Positions 1 through 7,012 of a stretch of DNA of 7,113 nucleotides are shown here, one piece after another (position 1 is the stretch's first letter; each line of letters begins with the position of its first letter). The position numbers and the translations under genes are program-made. The notes under the pieces were generated by a model that searched no databases, was not told the origin of the DNA, and saw only the letters and a list, made by a program, of their open reading frames with translations. Source of the DNA: JBOGIF01 sp050742415 (GTDB taxonomy: Bacteria; Actinomycetota; Acidimicrobiia; Acidimicrobiales; AC-14); assembly GCA_050742415.1 (NCBI GenBank), contig JBOGIF010000140.1:1-7113 (forward strand). Reading direction: 5' to 3'.

Positions 1-23
1 ATCCGGGGCCGAACCGCCACTTA

Positions 24-45
24 ACTTCGGTCTAAACAGCGAAGT
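24..45 (-). other. Inverted repeat downstream of the recombinase pseudogene
   Basis: ACTTCG (24-29) and CGAAGT (40-45) form a 6-bp stem around a 10-base loop, just past the recombinase stop codon at 67-69. On the minus strand it is followed only by TTAAG, without a U-rich tail, so it is at best a weak terminator. A second, tighter palindrome (CGAAG-A-CTTCG, 40-50) shares one arm with it. I see nothing else in positions 1-66. Confidence 0.25.
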
Positions 46-66
46 CTTCGTTCCGCAAGCCGGGAC

Positions 67-983
67 TTAGAACCGGTCGCCTGGGCTCAACCGGCGGTGT
101 GCCTCCCTCGCCCTTTCGTCCGCCGCCGACGCTCCGTAGCGTTGGAGCATCTGGCCCATCTGGCGGCTGCGCCAACCGGCGAGCCACTTAAGGTCGCCCT
201 CGTTGCCGCCCTGTGCCAGCCAGCCGTGGGCGAAGGTGTGGCGGAGTGGTGCGGGTGTACCGCTTCGATCCCGGCCTTGGTCGACCGTCTACGGAGGAGT
301 TGAGCGACGCCTGAGTCGGTCAGCCGACCCTTCGACCCCAGCCACAGCCACGGCTGGGCTTGGAGCGGATGGCGGGCCCGGACTCGCACGTACCGGTCGA
401 GGGCCTGGGCGGTCTTGGAACCGAAGGGACAGGCCCGCGGACGGCGTCCCTTGCCAACCACGAGGACGACCGAACTCGTGAAGTCGACGTCTTCGATACG
501 GAGGCCGGCGAGCTCGGCCAGGCGCACCCCGGTGTCGAGGAACAGCCGGATGATCGCCGCGTCGCGGCGCTCCGAGTAGGTCCGGCCTTTCGCACGCCGC
601 CAGCAGGCGCTTCAACTCGTCGTCACCCAGGACCGGGACGGGACTCTCAGGCACCGTGGGCGGCTTCATGCGGCCATAGGCGAGATCGGGATCTCACCCT
701 CCTCCTCGAGCCAACGGAAGAACTGCTGGATGTAGCGGAAGCGCGAGGCCGCCGTGCCCGCCGCCCAGCGTTCCAGTTGGTCCTCGATGAGGGCCTCGAC
801 GTGCTCACGCCGAACGTCCGCAGCAACGGTCGGCATGCCCCGCTCGGCGAGGAACGCGGCCAGGAGCCGAGCCGACTCGACATAGGACCGGATGGTCCGG
901 GGCGAGCGTGCTCTCAGCGACCGCTCGAACGACGGAATCAGGCTTACCAGATCACCGTTTTGGGCGTCTGACGGCCGCTTCAC
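67..983 (-). pseudogene. Tyrosine recombinase/integrase (XerC-like), three frameshifts
   Basis: Site-specific tyrosine recombinase that would cut and rejoin DNA through a 3'-phosphotyrosine. It is about 305 codons, XerC/D size, with a core-binding domain followed by a catalytic domain. It starts at GTG 983. Frame 1 (983-669) carries the SAM-like core-binding domain and ends in ISPMAA. The frame then changes near 669-670, where the stop overlaps an ATG as ATGA, into a piece holding the DDELKRLLAAC segment. It changes again near 588-591 (one extra base, perhaps in GAAA) into the piece with DTGVRLAEL (first catalytic Arg) and GKGRRPR (Lys). The third change is near 244-245 (one base missing) into RHTFAHGWLAQGG, LAGWRS and LQRYG, stopping at TAA 67-69. 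Joined, the R-K-H-R-W-Y catalytic set is complete. The neighbouring genes are open over thousands of bases, so decay is more likely than poor sequence, but recent single-base changes or sequencing errors in short runs remain possible. It lies directly beyond a tRNA 3' end, as integrases of genomic islands often do. Confidence 0.85.
147..164 (-). repeat. 9-bp tandem duplication beside the catalytic tyrosine
   Basis: Two adjacent 9-base units (147-155 and 156-164) differ at one position. On the minus strand they encode QMGQM between RSR and LQRYG of the recombinase. From memory the family reads RSRQMLQRYG here, so three residues (GQM) look like an in-frame insertion by slippage, five residues or fewer from the catalytic Tyr. 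This adds to the signs of decay in the gene. Confidence 0.5.
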
Positions 984-992
984 AGGACCAAA

Positions 993-998
993 ATTATA
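993..998 (-). promoter_or_regulatory. -10 box (TATAAT) upstream of the recombinase
   Basis: A perfect TATAAT on the minus strand ends 9 bases before the GTG start at 983. This AT-rich patch stands out in GC-rich DNA. Transcription would begin near 986-987, leaving only about three bases before GTG, and no Shine-Dalgarno sequence is visible. This fits a leaderless mRNA, common in Actinomycetota. No good -35 is seen at 16-18 bases upstream. Confidence 0.45.
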
Positions 999-1020
999 CG
1001 CTCCAGCAACGTTGTGCAGG

Positions 1021-1037
1021 CGGCGACGTCGGCGCCG
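1021..1037 (-). other. GC-rich hairpin between tRNA-Thr and recombinase
   Basis: CGGCG (1021-1025) pairs with CGCCG (1033-1037) around a 7-base loop, 30 bases beyond the tRNA 3' end. No U tract follows on the minus strand. It could help end the tRNA transcript, but a 5-bp GC stem is easily expected by chance in this DNA. Confidence 0.2.
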
Positions 1038-1066
1038 GAAGCCTATAAGTGCAGTTCAGGACCCCT

Positions 1067-1142
1067 TGGAGCCCGAGAGGAGAGTCGAACTCCTGACCTG
1101 CTCATTACGAGTGAGCTGCTCTACCGACTGAGCTACCCGGGC
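1067..1142 (-). tRNA. tRNA-Thr (anticodon CGT)
   Basis: Delivers threonine at ACG codons. The 76-base cloverleaf reads from 1142 down to 1067. The acceptor stem GCCCGGG pairs with CTCGGGC, with one G-U. The D arm is GCTC/GAGC. The anticodon stem GCTCA/TGAGC encloses loop CTCGTAA with anticodon CGT. The T arm AGGAG-TTCGACT-CTCCT is canonical. The discriminator base is U and the CCA tail is encoded (1067-1069). It lies 55 bases downstream of holB on the same strand, and its 3' end faces the recombinase pseudogene, the usual position of an integration site. A CATACT hexamer 10 bases before the first tRNA base could be its -10 box, but no clear -35 is visible. Confidence 0.97.
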
Positions 1143-1172
1143 GAAGCTGCCGAGTATGGCATGCCCTGTCCG

Positions 1173-1194
1173 GGCCGAACGCGGCTCGGCCGCG
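1173..1194 (-). terminator. Possible terminator after holB: two alternative hairpins
   Basis: Three bases past the holB stop, the minus strand can form CGCGGC-CGA-GCCGCG (1180-1194, six perfect pairs). It can instead form GGCCGA...TCGGCC (1173-1178 with 1186-1191). The two share bases and exclude each other. No run of U follows, so this is either a U-less actinobacterial-type terminator or a processing structure ahead of tRNA-Thr. Confidence 0.35.
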
Positions 1195-1197
1195 GTC

Positions 1198-2247
1198 TCA
1201 GGAGCGTAGGGGCGCCAGGCGAAGGAGCATCGCCTGTAACAGCAGCGTCTCGCTCGGGTTGCGCACCAGCGCGGTCGCCGTCTCCTGTATGGCGTCGAGG
1301 GCGGCCGCGCACCGGCGGGCCTCGCCCGTGCCGGCCGTGATGGCGTCGCGGTAGACGGCGGCCAGGGTCGCCAGCCCGAAGCGCAGCTCGTCGGTGCGCA
1401 GGCGCCGCAGCTCGCGCTTGTGCCGGTCCGCCAGCTGCTTGCGGCCGCTTCCCCGCTCGCCGGCCCACTCGGCCCGTTCGTCCAGCTCCGCTCGCTCGGT
1501 GGCGTGGCGCGCTTCGAGGGGCCCGACGGCTGCCTCGCCCAGCATCGCCACGAGCTCGGCGGCCACCACCGACACCGCCGCTCCCGTGCCGTCGAGGCGC
1601 GACGGCACCGCCCGCCAGGCGTCACGCCGGGTGCCGAAGCCCGGGTCGTCGGCCAAGAGAAGCGCCCGGTCCAACCGTCCGCCCGCGGCCACGGCAACCT
1701 CGGCCGCGGTGCCGGGGTCCACGCCGGTCGCCACCAGATGGGCGGCCACCTCCTCCGAGCGGACCGCGTCGAAGCTGACCTGGACGCACCGAGATGCGAT
1801 GGTGGCCAGGTCGGGCGGCACGTGCTCGGCGAGGATGGCGAAGACCGTGCTGGCCGGCGGTTCCTCGACCACCTTGAGGAGCACGGGGCCGGCTTCCTGG
1901 ACGAGGTGGAAGTCGGCAAGCACGAGGACCTTGCGGTCGCCTTCGTGGGGGCTGCGCAGGGCCAGGCGCCGGATCTCACGGGCCTGCTCCACCGAGATGG
2001 AGGCTCCTTCGCGTTCGACGACAACGAGGTCGGGGTGAACCTCGGCCATCGCCCGCCGGCATGTTTCGCAGTGCCCGCAGCCACCGTCGGCGCACAGGAT
2101 GGCAGCACCGAAGGCGATGGCGGCTTGCCGCTTTCCGGAACCAGGCGGGCCGACCAGCATGTAGGCGTGGACCGGCGTCCGGGCCGCGGCGCGTAACGCC
2201 GAGACGGCCCGTTCCTGGCCGACCACGAGGTCGAAAGGATCAGCCAC
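1198..2247 (-). CDS. holB: DNA polymerase III subunit delta' (HolB)
   Basis: AAA+ subunit of the clamp loader, which opens the beta clamp and loads it on primed DNA at the replication fork. The protein is 349 aa. The Walker A motif GPPGSGKR is at residues 33-40. A zinc-binding set Cys52, Cys57, Cys60 and Cys63 follows. A Walker B-like strand VLVLADFH (107-114), the LLKVVEEPP signature (about 123-131) and SRC (152-154, with the arginine finger) complete the ATPase core. The C-terminal collar region contains a charged helix (about residues 240-280). Classical delta' subunits often bind no ATP, but this Walker A lysine is present, so ATP binding is open. It starts at GTG 2247, overlapping the tmk stop by 8 bases, which suggests translational coupling. 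A weak GAGG lies 10 bases upstream. Confidence 0.92.
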   Translation of the reverse strand: MADPFDLVVGQERAVSALRAAARTPVHAYMLVGPPGSGKRQAAIAFGAAILCADGGCGHCETCRRAMAEVHPDLVVVEREGASISVEQAREIRRLALRSPHEGDRKVLVLADFHLVQEAGPVLLKVVEEPPASTVFAILAEHVPPDLATIASRCVQVSFDAVRSEEVAAHLVATGVDPGTAAEVAVAAGGRLDRALLLADDPGFGTRRDAWRAVPSRLDGTGAAVSVVAAELVAMLGEAAVGPLEARHATERAELDERAEWAGERGSGRKQLADRHKRELRRLRTDELRFGLATLAAVYRDAITAGTGEARRCAAALDAIQETATALVRNPSETLLLQAMLLRLAPLRS

Positions 2248-2866
2248 TGCCGGGCGACCTCGTCCAGGAATCCCACCGGTCGAACGCAGCTCTCACCCTC
2301 CTAGTCACGACCTCGACCGGGCCGGCACCGTCGACCACGACCCACCGGTGATCGGCCGCCGCCAGCGCCTGGTAGCCGTCCCGCACTCGCTCGTGGAAGG
2401 CGACACCGGCCATCTCCATCCGGTCGGCCTCACCCGACACTCGACCGGCGGCGACGCCGATGCCGACATCGAGGAGGATGACGAGGTCGGGCTCGATCCC
2501 ACCGGATGCCCACTCTGCCAGCTGCGCCAGCCAGTCGACATCGAGGCCGCGGCCCCAGCCCTGGTAGGCCAGCGTCGAGCCTGAGAATCGGTCGCTCACG
2601 ACGTCGGTCCCCTTCTCGAGTGCGGGACACACGACCTCGGCCACGTGCTGGGCCCGGTCGGCCAGGAGCAGGAGAGCTTCGGCTCTCGGATCCAGTGTGC
2701 CCGACCCCACGTCGAGAACCATGCTGCGCACGAGCCTGCCCAACGCCGTGCCTCCCGGTTCCCGGGTCAACAGGGCGCCGAGCTCGGCAGCCAGCAGCGC
2801 AGCCTGGGTGGATTTCCCAGTCCCCTCGCCGCCCTCGAACACGATGAGACGACCCCTGGTGCTCAG
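2240..2866 (-). CDS. tmk: Thymidylate kinase, probable CTG start
   Basis: Phosphorylates dTMP to dTDP with ATP, a committed step to dTTP. The 208-aa reading has the first beta strand RLIVFE, P-loop GGEGTGKST (12-20), TREPGG (34-39), DRF with GSTLAYQG (92 onward) for nucleotide-monophosphate binding, LLDV (131-134) and a LID region with GEADRMEMAG (about 145-154). No ATG, GTG or TTG stands close upstream in frame. GTG 2842 would start at the residue before FEGGEGTGKS and remove most of the first strand. CTG 2866 has GAGGAG eight bases upstream and overlaps the MFS stop as CTGA, so I choose it. The 3' end overlaps holB by 8 bases. The function is clear; the start is inferred. Confidence 0.9.
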   Translation of the reverse strand: MSTRGRLIVFEGGEGTGKSTQAALLAAELGALLTREPGGTALGRLVRSMVLDVGSGTLDPRAEALLLLADRAQHVAEVVCPALEKGTDVVSDRFSGSTLAYQGWGRGLDVDWLAQLAEWASGGIEPDLVILLDVGIGVAAGRVSGEADRMEMAGVAFHERVRDGYQALAAADHRWVVVDGAGPVEVVTRRVRAAFDRWDSWTRSPGSG

Positions 2867-4227
2867 GTGGCTATCTCCTCTCCGCTCGGGCGCAACGTGC
2901 GGATGGCCAGGATGCCGGCGACGACGATGATGGACGCGCCGAGCCAGAGGGTCACCCGCACACCGGGCACTGGCGTGAGACGGTCGAGGATCGTTGCCAG
3001 CAGGGGAGCCAGAGAGAGGCTGATGAGCAGGCAGAGCCGCGAGAGCGTGTAGAGGGCGGCGAAGATCCGCCCCCGCAGGTCGTCGCTGACGTTCTCCTGG
3101 AGGATGGTGAAGCCGAGCACGTAGACCGCCCCGGCGCAGACGCCCATCAGGGCGATGAACGCCATGGTGACGGCCAGGCTCGACATCGAGACGGCCACCA
3201 TCATCGAGGCCCCTGCGCCCAGCACCGCGAGCGGGAAGATCCTCTGGTGGGCGAGGCGCTGCTGGATGGTCGACACGCCGACCACCCCGACAGCCAGACC
3301 GGTGCCGAGGGCCGTCAGCAGGAGCCCGAAACCGGCCGGGCCGCTACCGAGCACGTCGTTGGAGTACGTCGGCCCGAGAGGCGCCACCATCCCGCCGCCG
3401 ATGAGCCCGGTGCCGAGGCCGATCATCACCGAGCGGACCAGGGGGTTGGCGCTGATGAACTGCCAGCCCTCCTTGGCCTCGGTCAGGGCGCTACTCCAGA
3501 ACCGGCGGCCCTGGAGGCTGATCGGTCCGTCTCCCCGGCGCCCGCCGTTGCGAGGGATGGCGAGTGTTGACAACAGGAGAGCCGATCCGAAGAAGGTCAG
3601 GACGTCGACGTAGATGGCCAGCGACTCCTGGCTCAGGCGCAGGAAGGCAAGGGGCCCGGCGTGCTCGCCGACCCATTGGGACACCTTGGTCAGGGACGCG
3701 AACAGGGCCGAGCCCAGGGGGAACGTGCCGTAGGCGGCGGCAAGCGAGAACGAGTTGGCGGTGGCCAGCTTGTCGGTCGGCACCATGTTGGGCACCGACG
3801 CCTCCTTGGCCGGCGACCACAGCAGAGTGAGGATCTCCAGCACCAGGGAGGCTACGAACAGGCCGGGGATGGTCTCGACGAGCGGAAGGCTGGCCAGCAC
3901 CAGGCCGCGTCCCACGTCGCAGGCCACCATCACCTTCTTGCGGTCCCACCGGTCGACCAGGACTCCGCCCACAGACGCCAGGAAGAACCCCGGGATCATG
4001 CGGGCGCTCATGACCAGGGCGATCGCCGCCTCTGGCGACTTGCCGCCGACGCGGGCCGTTATCGACAGGATCGCGACCAGCCCGATCCAGTCGCCCAGCG
4101 AAGAGATGACCTGGGCCAGCCAGAGCCTGAAGAACGACCTCGAACCCAGCAGTCGAGGGCCTCCGTCGCCCTCCGATCTCATCGGAGTGGTGGCGGGCTC
4201 CTCGGGGGACGGGTTCCGCGCTGCCAC
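2863..4227 (-). CDS. MFS transporter, drug/siderophore exporter-like
   Basis: Inner-membrane secondary transporter of the major facilitator superfamily, 454 aa, with about 12 hydrophobic helices after a hydrophilic N-terminus of about 30 residues. The opening FFRLWLAQVISSLGDWIG (from residue 32), motif A-like GGVLVDRWDRKKVM (87-100), the SPAKEASVPNMVP/LATANS stretch (about 138-160) and DDLRGRIFA in the second half resemble the EntS/MFS_3 group of exporters. A cytoplasmic loop rich in Arg/Gly separates the halves. The substrate cannot be read from sequence. It starts at GTG 4227, 25 bases after the topA stop, without a strong ribosome site; ATG at codon 16 is an alternative. Its last codons contain the tmk Shine-Dalgarno sequence, so it is built into the topA-tmk-holB unit. 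Confidence 0.88.
   Translation of the reverse strand: MAARNPSPEEPATTPMRSEGDGGPRLLGSRSFFRLWLAQVISSLGDWIGLVAILSITARVGGKSPEAAIALVMSARMIPGFFLASVGGVLVDRWDRKKVMVACDVGRGLVLASLPLVETIPGLFVASLVLEILTLLWSPAKEASVPNMVPTDKLATANSFSLAAAYGTFPLGSALFASLTKVSQWVGEHAGPLAFLRLSQESLAIYVDVLTFFGSALLLSTLAIPRNGGRRGDGPISLQGRRFWSSALTEAKEGWQFISANPLVRSVMIGLGTGLIGGGMVAPLGPTYSNDVLGSGPAGFGLLLTALGTGLAVGVVGVSTIQQRLAHQRIFPLAVLGAGASMMVAVSMSSLAVTMAFIALMGVCAGAVYVLGFTILQENVSDDLRGRIFAALYTLSRLCLLISLSLAPLLATILDRLTPVPGVRVTLWLGASIIVVAGILAIRTLRPSGEEIAT
2875..2880 (-). promoter_or_regulatory. Ribosome binding site of tmk (GAGGAG)
   Basis: GAGGAG lies inside the last codons of the MFS gene (two Glu codons), eight bases before CTG 2866. It is 32 bases before GTG 2842, too far to serve it. 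This spacing is the main reason for the CTG start call. Confidence 0.5.
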
Positions 4228-4252
4228 CGACCCAGGCTAAAGGACGTGCTCC

Positions 4253-6946
4253 CTACGCTGACCGGCGCTTGCCCGCTGCCGGCCGGCGCTTGGCGGCGGC
4301 ACGGGGCTTGGCCGGACCGCGGTCCCGCCGGTCCTGGAGCAGCTCGGCGGCCCGCTCGGGCGTGATGCTCGCCACGTCGTCTCCCGTCCGCAGGGACGCA
4401 TTCGTGGTGCCGTCGGTCACGTACGGTCCGAACCGCCCCTCCTTGACCGTGATCGGGCCACCGGAGACGGGATCGGGTCCGAGCTCGCGCAATGGCTCCG
4501 GCGCCGCCCGCCGCCCGCGCTGCTTCGGCTCGGCCAGCATGGCCAGGGCTTCGGTGAGGGTGACCGTGAAGAGGCGCTCCTCGTCGTCCAGGCTGCGGCT
4601 GTCGGTGCCCTTCTTGACGTATGGCCCGTACCGGCCGTTGAGGGCGACGACCTCCTCGCCTCCGACGGGGTCGGCGCCGAGCACTCGAGGCAGGCTGAGC
4701 AGGCGCAGGGCGTCGTCGAGGGTGACCGAGTCGAGGGCCATGGTCTTGAACAACGACGCCGTCGGTGGCTTGGCGGCGCCCTTCTGGTCGGATGCCGGGT
4801 CTTCGCCGAGTTGGACGTAGGGACCGAACCGGCCCACCCGGGCCAGCACGCAGAGGCCCGTGGACGGGTCGGTGCCAAGGGGGCGGTCGCCACTGGGGCT
4901 GGCCAGCAGCTCTTCGGCCTTCTCGATGGTGAGCTCGTCGGGGGCAATGCCCTCTGGCACCGCGGCGGTGTCCGGCTCGCGGCTCAGGTAGGGCCCGTAG
5001 CGGCCGACTCGGACGGCGATCGGGCGGCCCTCGGAGTCCTTGCCGAGGGGGATCGAGTTCACCTCGCGGGCGTCGATGGCCTCCAGGCGGTCCCCGACCA
5101 TCGTCCGCAGGCCCTCCGTCCCGTTGCCGAAGTAGAACTTCGATAGCCAAGGCTCGGACTCGGCCTGGCCCCTGGCGATGCTGTCGAGGTCGTCCTCCAT
5201 CCGGGCGGTGAAGGCGTAGTCGACCAGGTCGGAGAAGTGCCGCTCGAGGAGGGCGACCACGGCGAAGGCCGTGAACGACGGGATGAGCGCGGTGCCTCTC
5301 TTCCACACGTAGCCACGGTCCTGCACGGTGCCGATGATCGAGGCGTAGGTCGACGGCCGGCCCACTCCGAGCTCCTCCATCGCCTTCACCAGCGATGCTT
5401 CGGTGTAACGGGCGGGCGGAGAGGTGCTGTGGTCCTTGGCCTCGAGGTCCTCCACGTTCAGGACGTCGCCGGGCGCCAGCGGGGGTAGGCGGACCTCGCG
5501 GTCCTCCAACTCGGCCTCAGGATCGTCGGAGCCCTCCACGTAGGCCCGCAGGAACCCCGGGAAGTCGATGACCTTGCCGCCGGCCGAGAACTCGGCATCC
5601 TCGGCAGCTCGCGCCTGCCCGGAGGTTGCGGACGGCGTGTTCCCGAGCCGCACCTGCATGCTGGCACCGCGCACGTCGGCCATCTGGGAAGCCACCGTCC
5701 GCTTCCAGATCAGTTCGTACAGCGCCCGCTCGTCACCCTTTAGCTGGCCGGCTACCTGGTCCGGCGTGCGGAAGGAGTCGCCGGCCGGCCGGATCGCCTC
5801 GTGCGCCTCCTGGGCGTTCTTGACCTTCTTGGCGTACCGGCGCGGCTCGGTCGGCACGTAGTCGGCCCCGTAGAGCTCGGTCGCCTGGGCGCGGGCCGCC
5901 GCTATCGCCGTGTCCGACAGGGAGGTGCTGTCGGTGCGCATGTAGGTGATGAAGCCGTTCTCGTACAGCCTTTGGGCCACACCCATGGTGCGTTGGGTCG
6001 TGAACCGGAGCTTTCGCCCCGCCTCCTGCTGGAGCGTCGAGGTCATGAACGGCGGGTACGGCGACCGCCGGTACGGCTTCTCCTCGACCGACCGCACCGT
6101 GAACCGCTCCGGCCGGAGCTGTCCGGCCAGAGCCACGGCCTCGTCGCGGCTCAGGATACGTACGTCGGCGCGCGGGTCCAGGTTCCCGGTCTCGTCGAAG
6201 TCGCGGCCGGTTGCGAGCCGCTTCCCATCGAGCAGGACGAGGGCGGCCCCGAAGCTCGCGGCGCCGCCGCCGTCTCTTTGGTCGTCCAGCTCCGAGAACG
6301 TGCCTTCCAATCCCGAGTAGGTGGCGGCCCGGAACCGCATGCGGGCCCTCTCCCGCTCCACCAGGATCCGGGTCGCCACGCTCTGGACCCGGCCCGCCGA
6401 CAGCTTGGGGAGCACCTTCTTCCACAGGACCGGGGATACCTCGTAGCCATAGAGGCGGTCGAGGATCCGGCGCGCCTCCTGGGCGTCGACCAGCCTCCGG
6501 TCGACGTCGCGGGTGGTGTCCACCGCACGACGGATGGCGGCCGGAGTGATCTCGTGGAACACCATGCGGCGGACGGGCATCCGGGCCGGGGGCGACAGCA
6601 CCTCCAGCAGGTGCCAGGCGATGGACTCGCCTTCGCGGTCCTCGTCCGTGGCCAGATAGAGCTCGCTGGCCTCCTTGAGGGCCTTTCGGAGCTTGGCGAC
6701 CACCGGCTTCTTGTCGCTGGTGATGACGTAGAGCGGCTTGAACCCCTCGTCGACGTCCACACCGAGCCGGGCCCAGGCCTTGCCCTTGTGGCTGGCGGGC
6801 ACCTCGGCCGCGCCTCTCGGGAGGTCGCGGATGTGGCCGATCGACGACTCGACCACATAGTCGGAGCCCAGCAACCGCGAGATGGTCCGAGCTTTGGCGG
6901 GGGACTCGACGATCACCAGCGGTTTTGCCATCAGGGCTACGAGCAT
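4253..6946 (-). CDS. topA: DNA topoisomerase I (type IA)
   Basis: Relaxes negative supercoils by passing a strand through a transient single-strand break, held by a 5'-phosphotyrosine. In the 897-aa reading, the TOPRIM domain has VESPAK (catalytic Glu14) and TDEDREGES (Asp101, Asp103, Glu105, binding Mg2+). The active-site motif ITYMRTDS has Tyr335 and Arg337. The C-terminus carries four GR[YF]GPY repeats near residues 648, 703, 769 and 836, then a Lys/Arg/Ala-rich tail (KPRAAAKRRPAAGKRRSA), as in actinobacterial enzymes, with no Cys4 zinc ribbons. Start: ATG 6946 has GGGGAG nine bases upstream. ATG 6931 (MAKPLVIVESPAK) gives the length usual for the family and is nearly as likely; ATG 6988 has no ribosome site. 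It is the first gene of the presumed operon. Confidence 0.96.
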   Translation of the reverse strand: MLVALMAKPLVIVESPAKARTISRLLGSDYVVESSIGHIRDLPRGAAEVPASHKGKAWARLGVDVDEGFKPLYVITSDKKPVVAKLRKALKEASELYLATDEDREGESIAWHLLEVLSPPARMPVRRMVFHEITPAAIRRAVDTTRDVDRRLVDAQEARRILDRLYGYEVSPVLWKKVLPKLSAGRVQSVATRILVERERARMRFRAATYSGLEGTFSELDDQRDGGGAASFGAALVLLDGKRLATGRDFDETGNLDPRADVRILSRDEAVALAGQLRPERFTVRSVEEKPYRRSPYPPFMTSTLQQEAGRKLRFTTQRTMGVAQRLYENGFITYMRTDSTSLSDTAIAAARAQATELYGADYVPTEPRRYAKKVKNAQEAHEAIRPAGDSFRTPDQVAGQLKGDERALYELIWKRTVASQMADVRGASMQVRLGNTPSATSGQARAAEDAEFSAGGKVIDFPGFLRAYVEGSDDPEAELEDREVRLPPLAPGDVLNVEDLEAKDHSTSPPARYTEASLVKAMEELGVGRPSTYASIIGTVQDRGYVWKRGTALIPSFTAFAVVALLERHFSDLVDYAFTARMEDDLDSIARGQAESEPWLSKFYFGNGTEGLRTMVGDRLEAIDAREVNSIPLGKDSEGRPIAVRVGRYGPYLSREPDTAAVPEGIAPDELTIEKAEELLASPSGDRPLGTDPSTGLCVLARVGRFGPYVQLGEDPASDQKGAAKPPTASLFKTMALDSVTLDDALRLLSLPRVLGADPVGGEEVVALNGRYGPYVKKGTDSRSLDDEERLFTVTLTEALAMLAEPKQRGRRAAPEPLRELGPDPVSGGPITVKEGRFGPYVTDGTTNASLRTGDDVASITPERAAELLQDRRDRGPAKPRAAAKRRPAAGKRRSA

Positions 6947-6955
6947 TCCCCACGT

Positions 6956-6961
6956 CTCCCC
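6956..6961 (-). promoter_or_regulatory. Ribosome binding site of topA (GGGGAG)
   Basis: GGGGAG lies nine bases before ATG 6946 and 24 before ATG 6931. It supports the 897-aa start. A second purine run (GGGGA, 6947-6951) directly abuts ATG 6946. Confidence 0.45.
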
Positions 6962-6966
6962 GGCCC

Positions 6967-6972
6967 TGTCAA
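6967..6972 (-). promoter_or_regulatory. Possible -35 box (TTGACA) of topA
   Basis: An exact TTGACA reads toward topA. A -10 at 17 bases would be GGAATG, a poor match that overlaps ATG 6946; if it is used, the mRNA would begin just before ATG 6931 and be leaderless. Chance occurrence is quite possible. Confidence 0.2.
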
Positions 6973-7012
6973 GACCTACGGATCCCATAGGGTCGTCGAA
7001 TGTTGCGTCCTG

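Noticed and set aside
289..669. A separate small gene starting at ATG 669, coupled by ATGA to the upstream piece
   Set aside because: Only its first 26 or so residues make sense, as the continuation of the recombinase; the rest is out-of-frame Arg/Pro-rich translation of the recombinase.
1053..1064. GGTCCTG repeated near the recombinase start (about 983-989) as a possible attachment core
   Set aside because: Seven bases are too short to distinguish from chance, and the copies do not include the tRNA 3' end.
1056..2276. A 406-codon minus-strand open frame overlapping holB and the tRNA
   Set aside because: Its Arg/Pro/Ser-rich translation has no domain, it runs through tRNA-Thr, and it is an out-of-frame shadow of holB.
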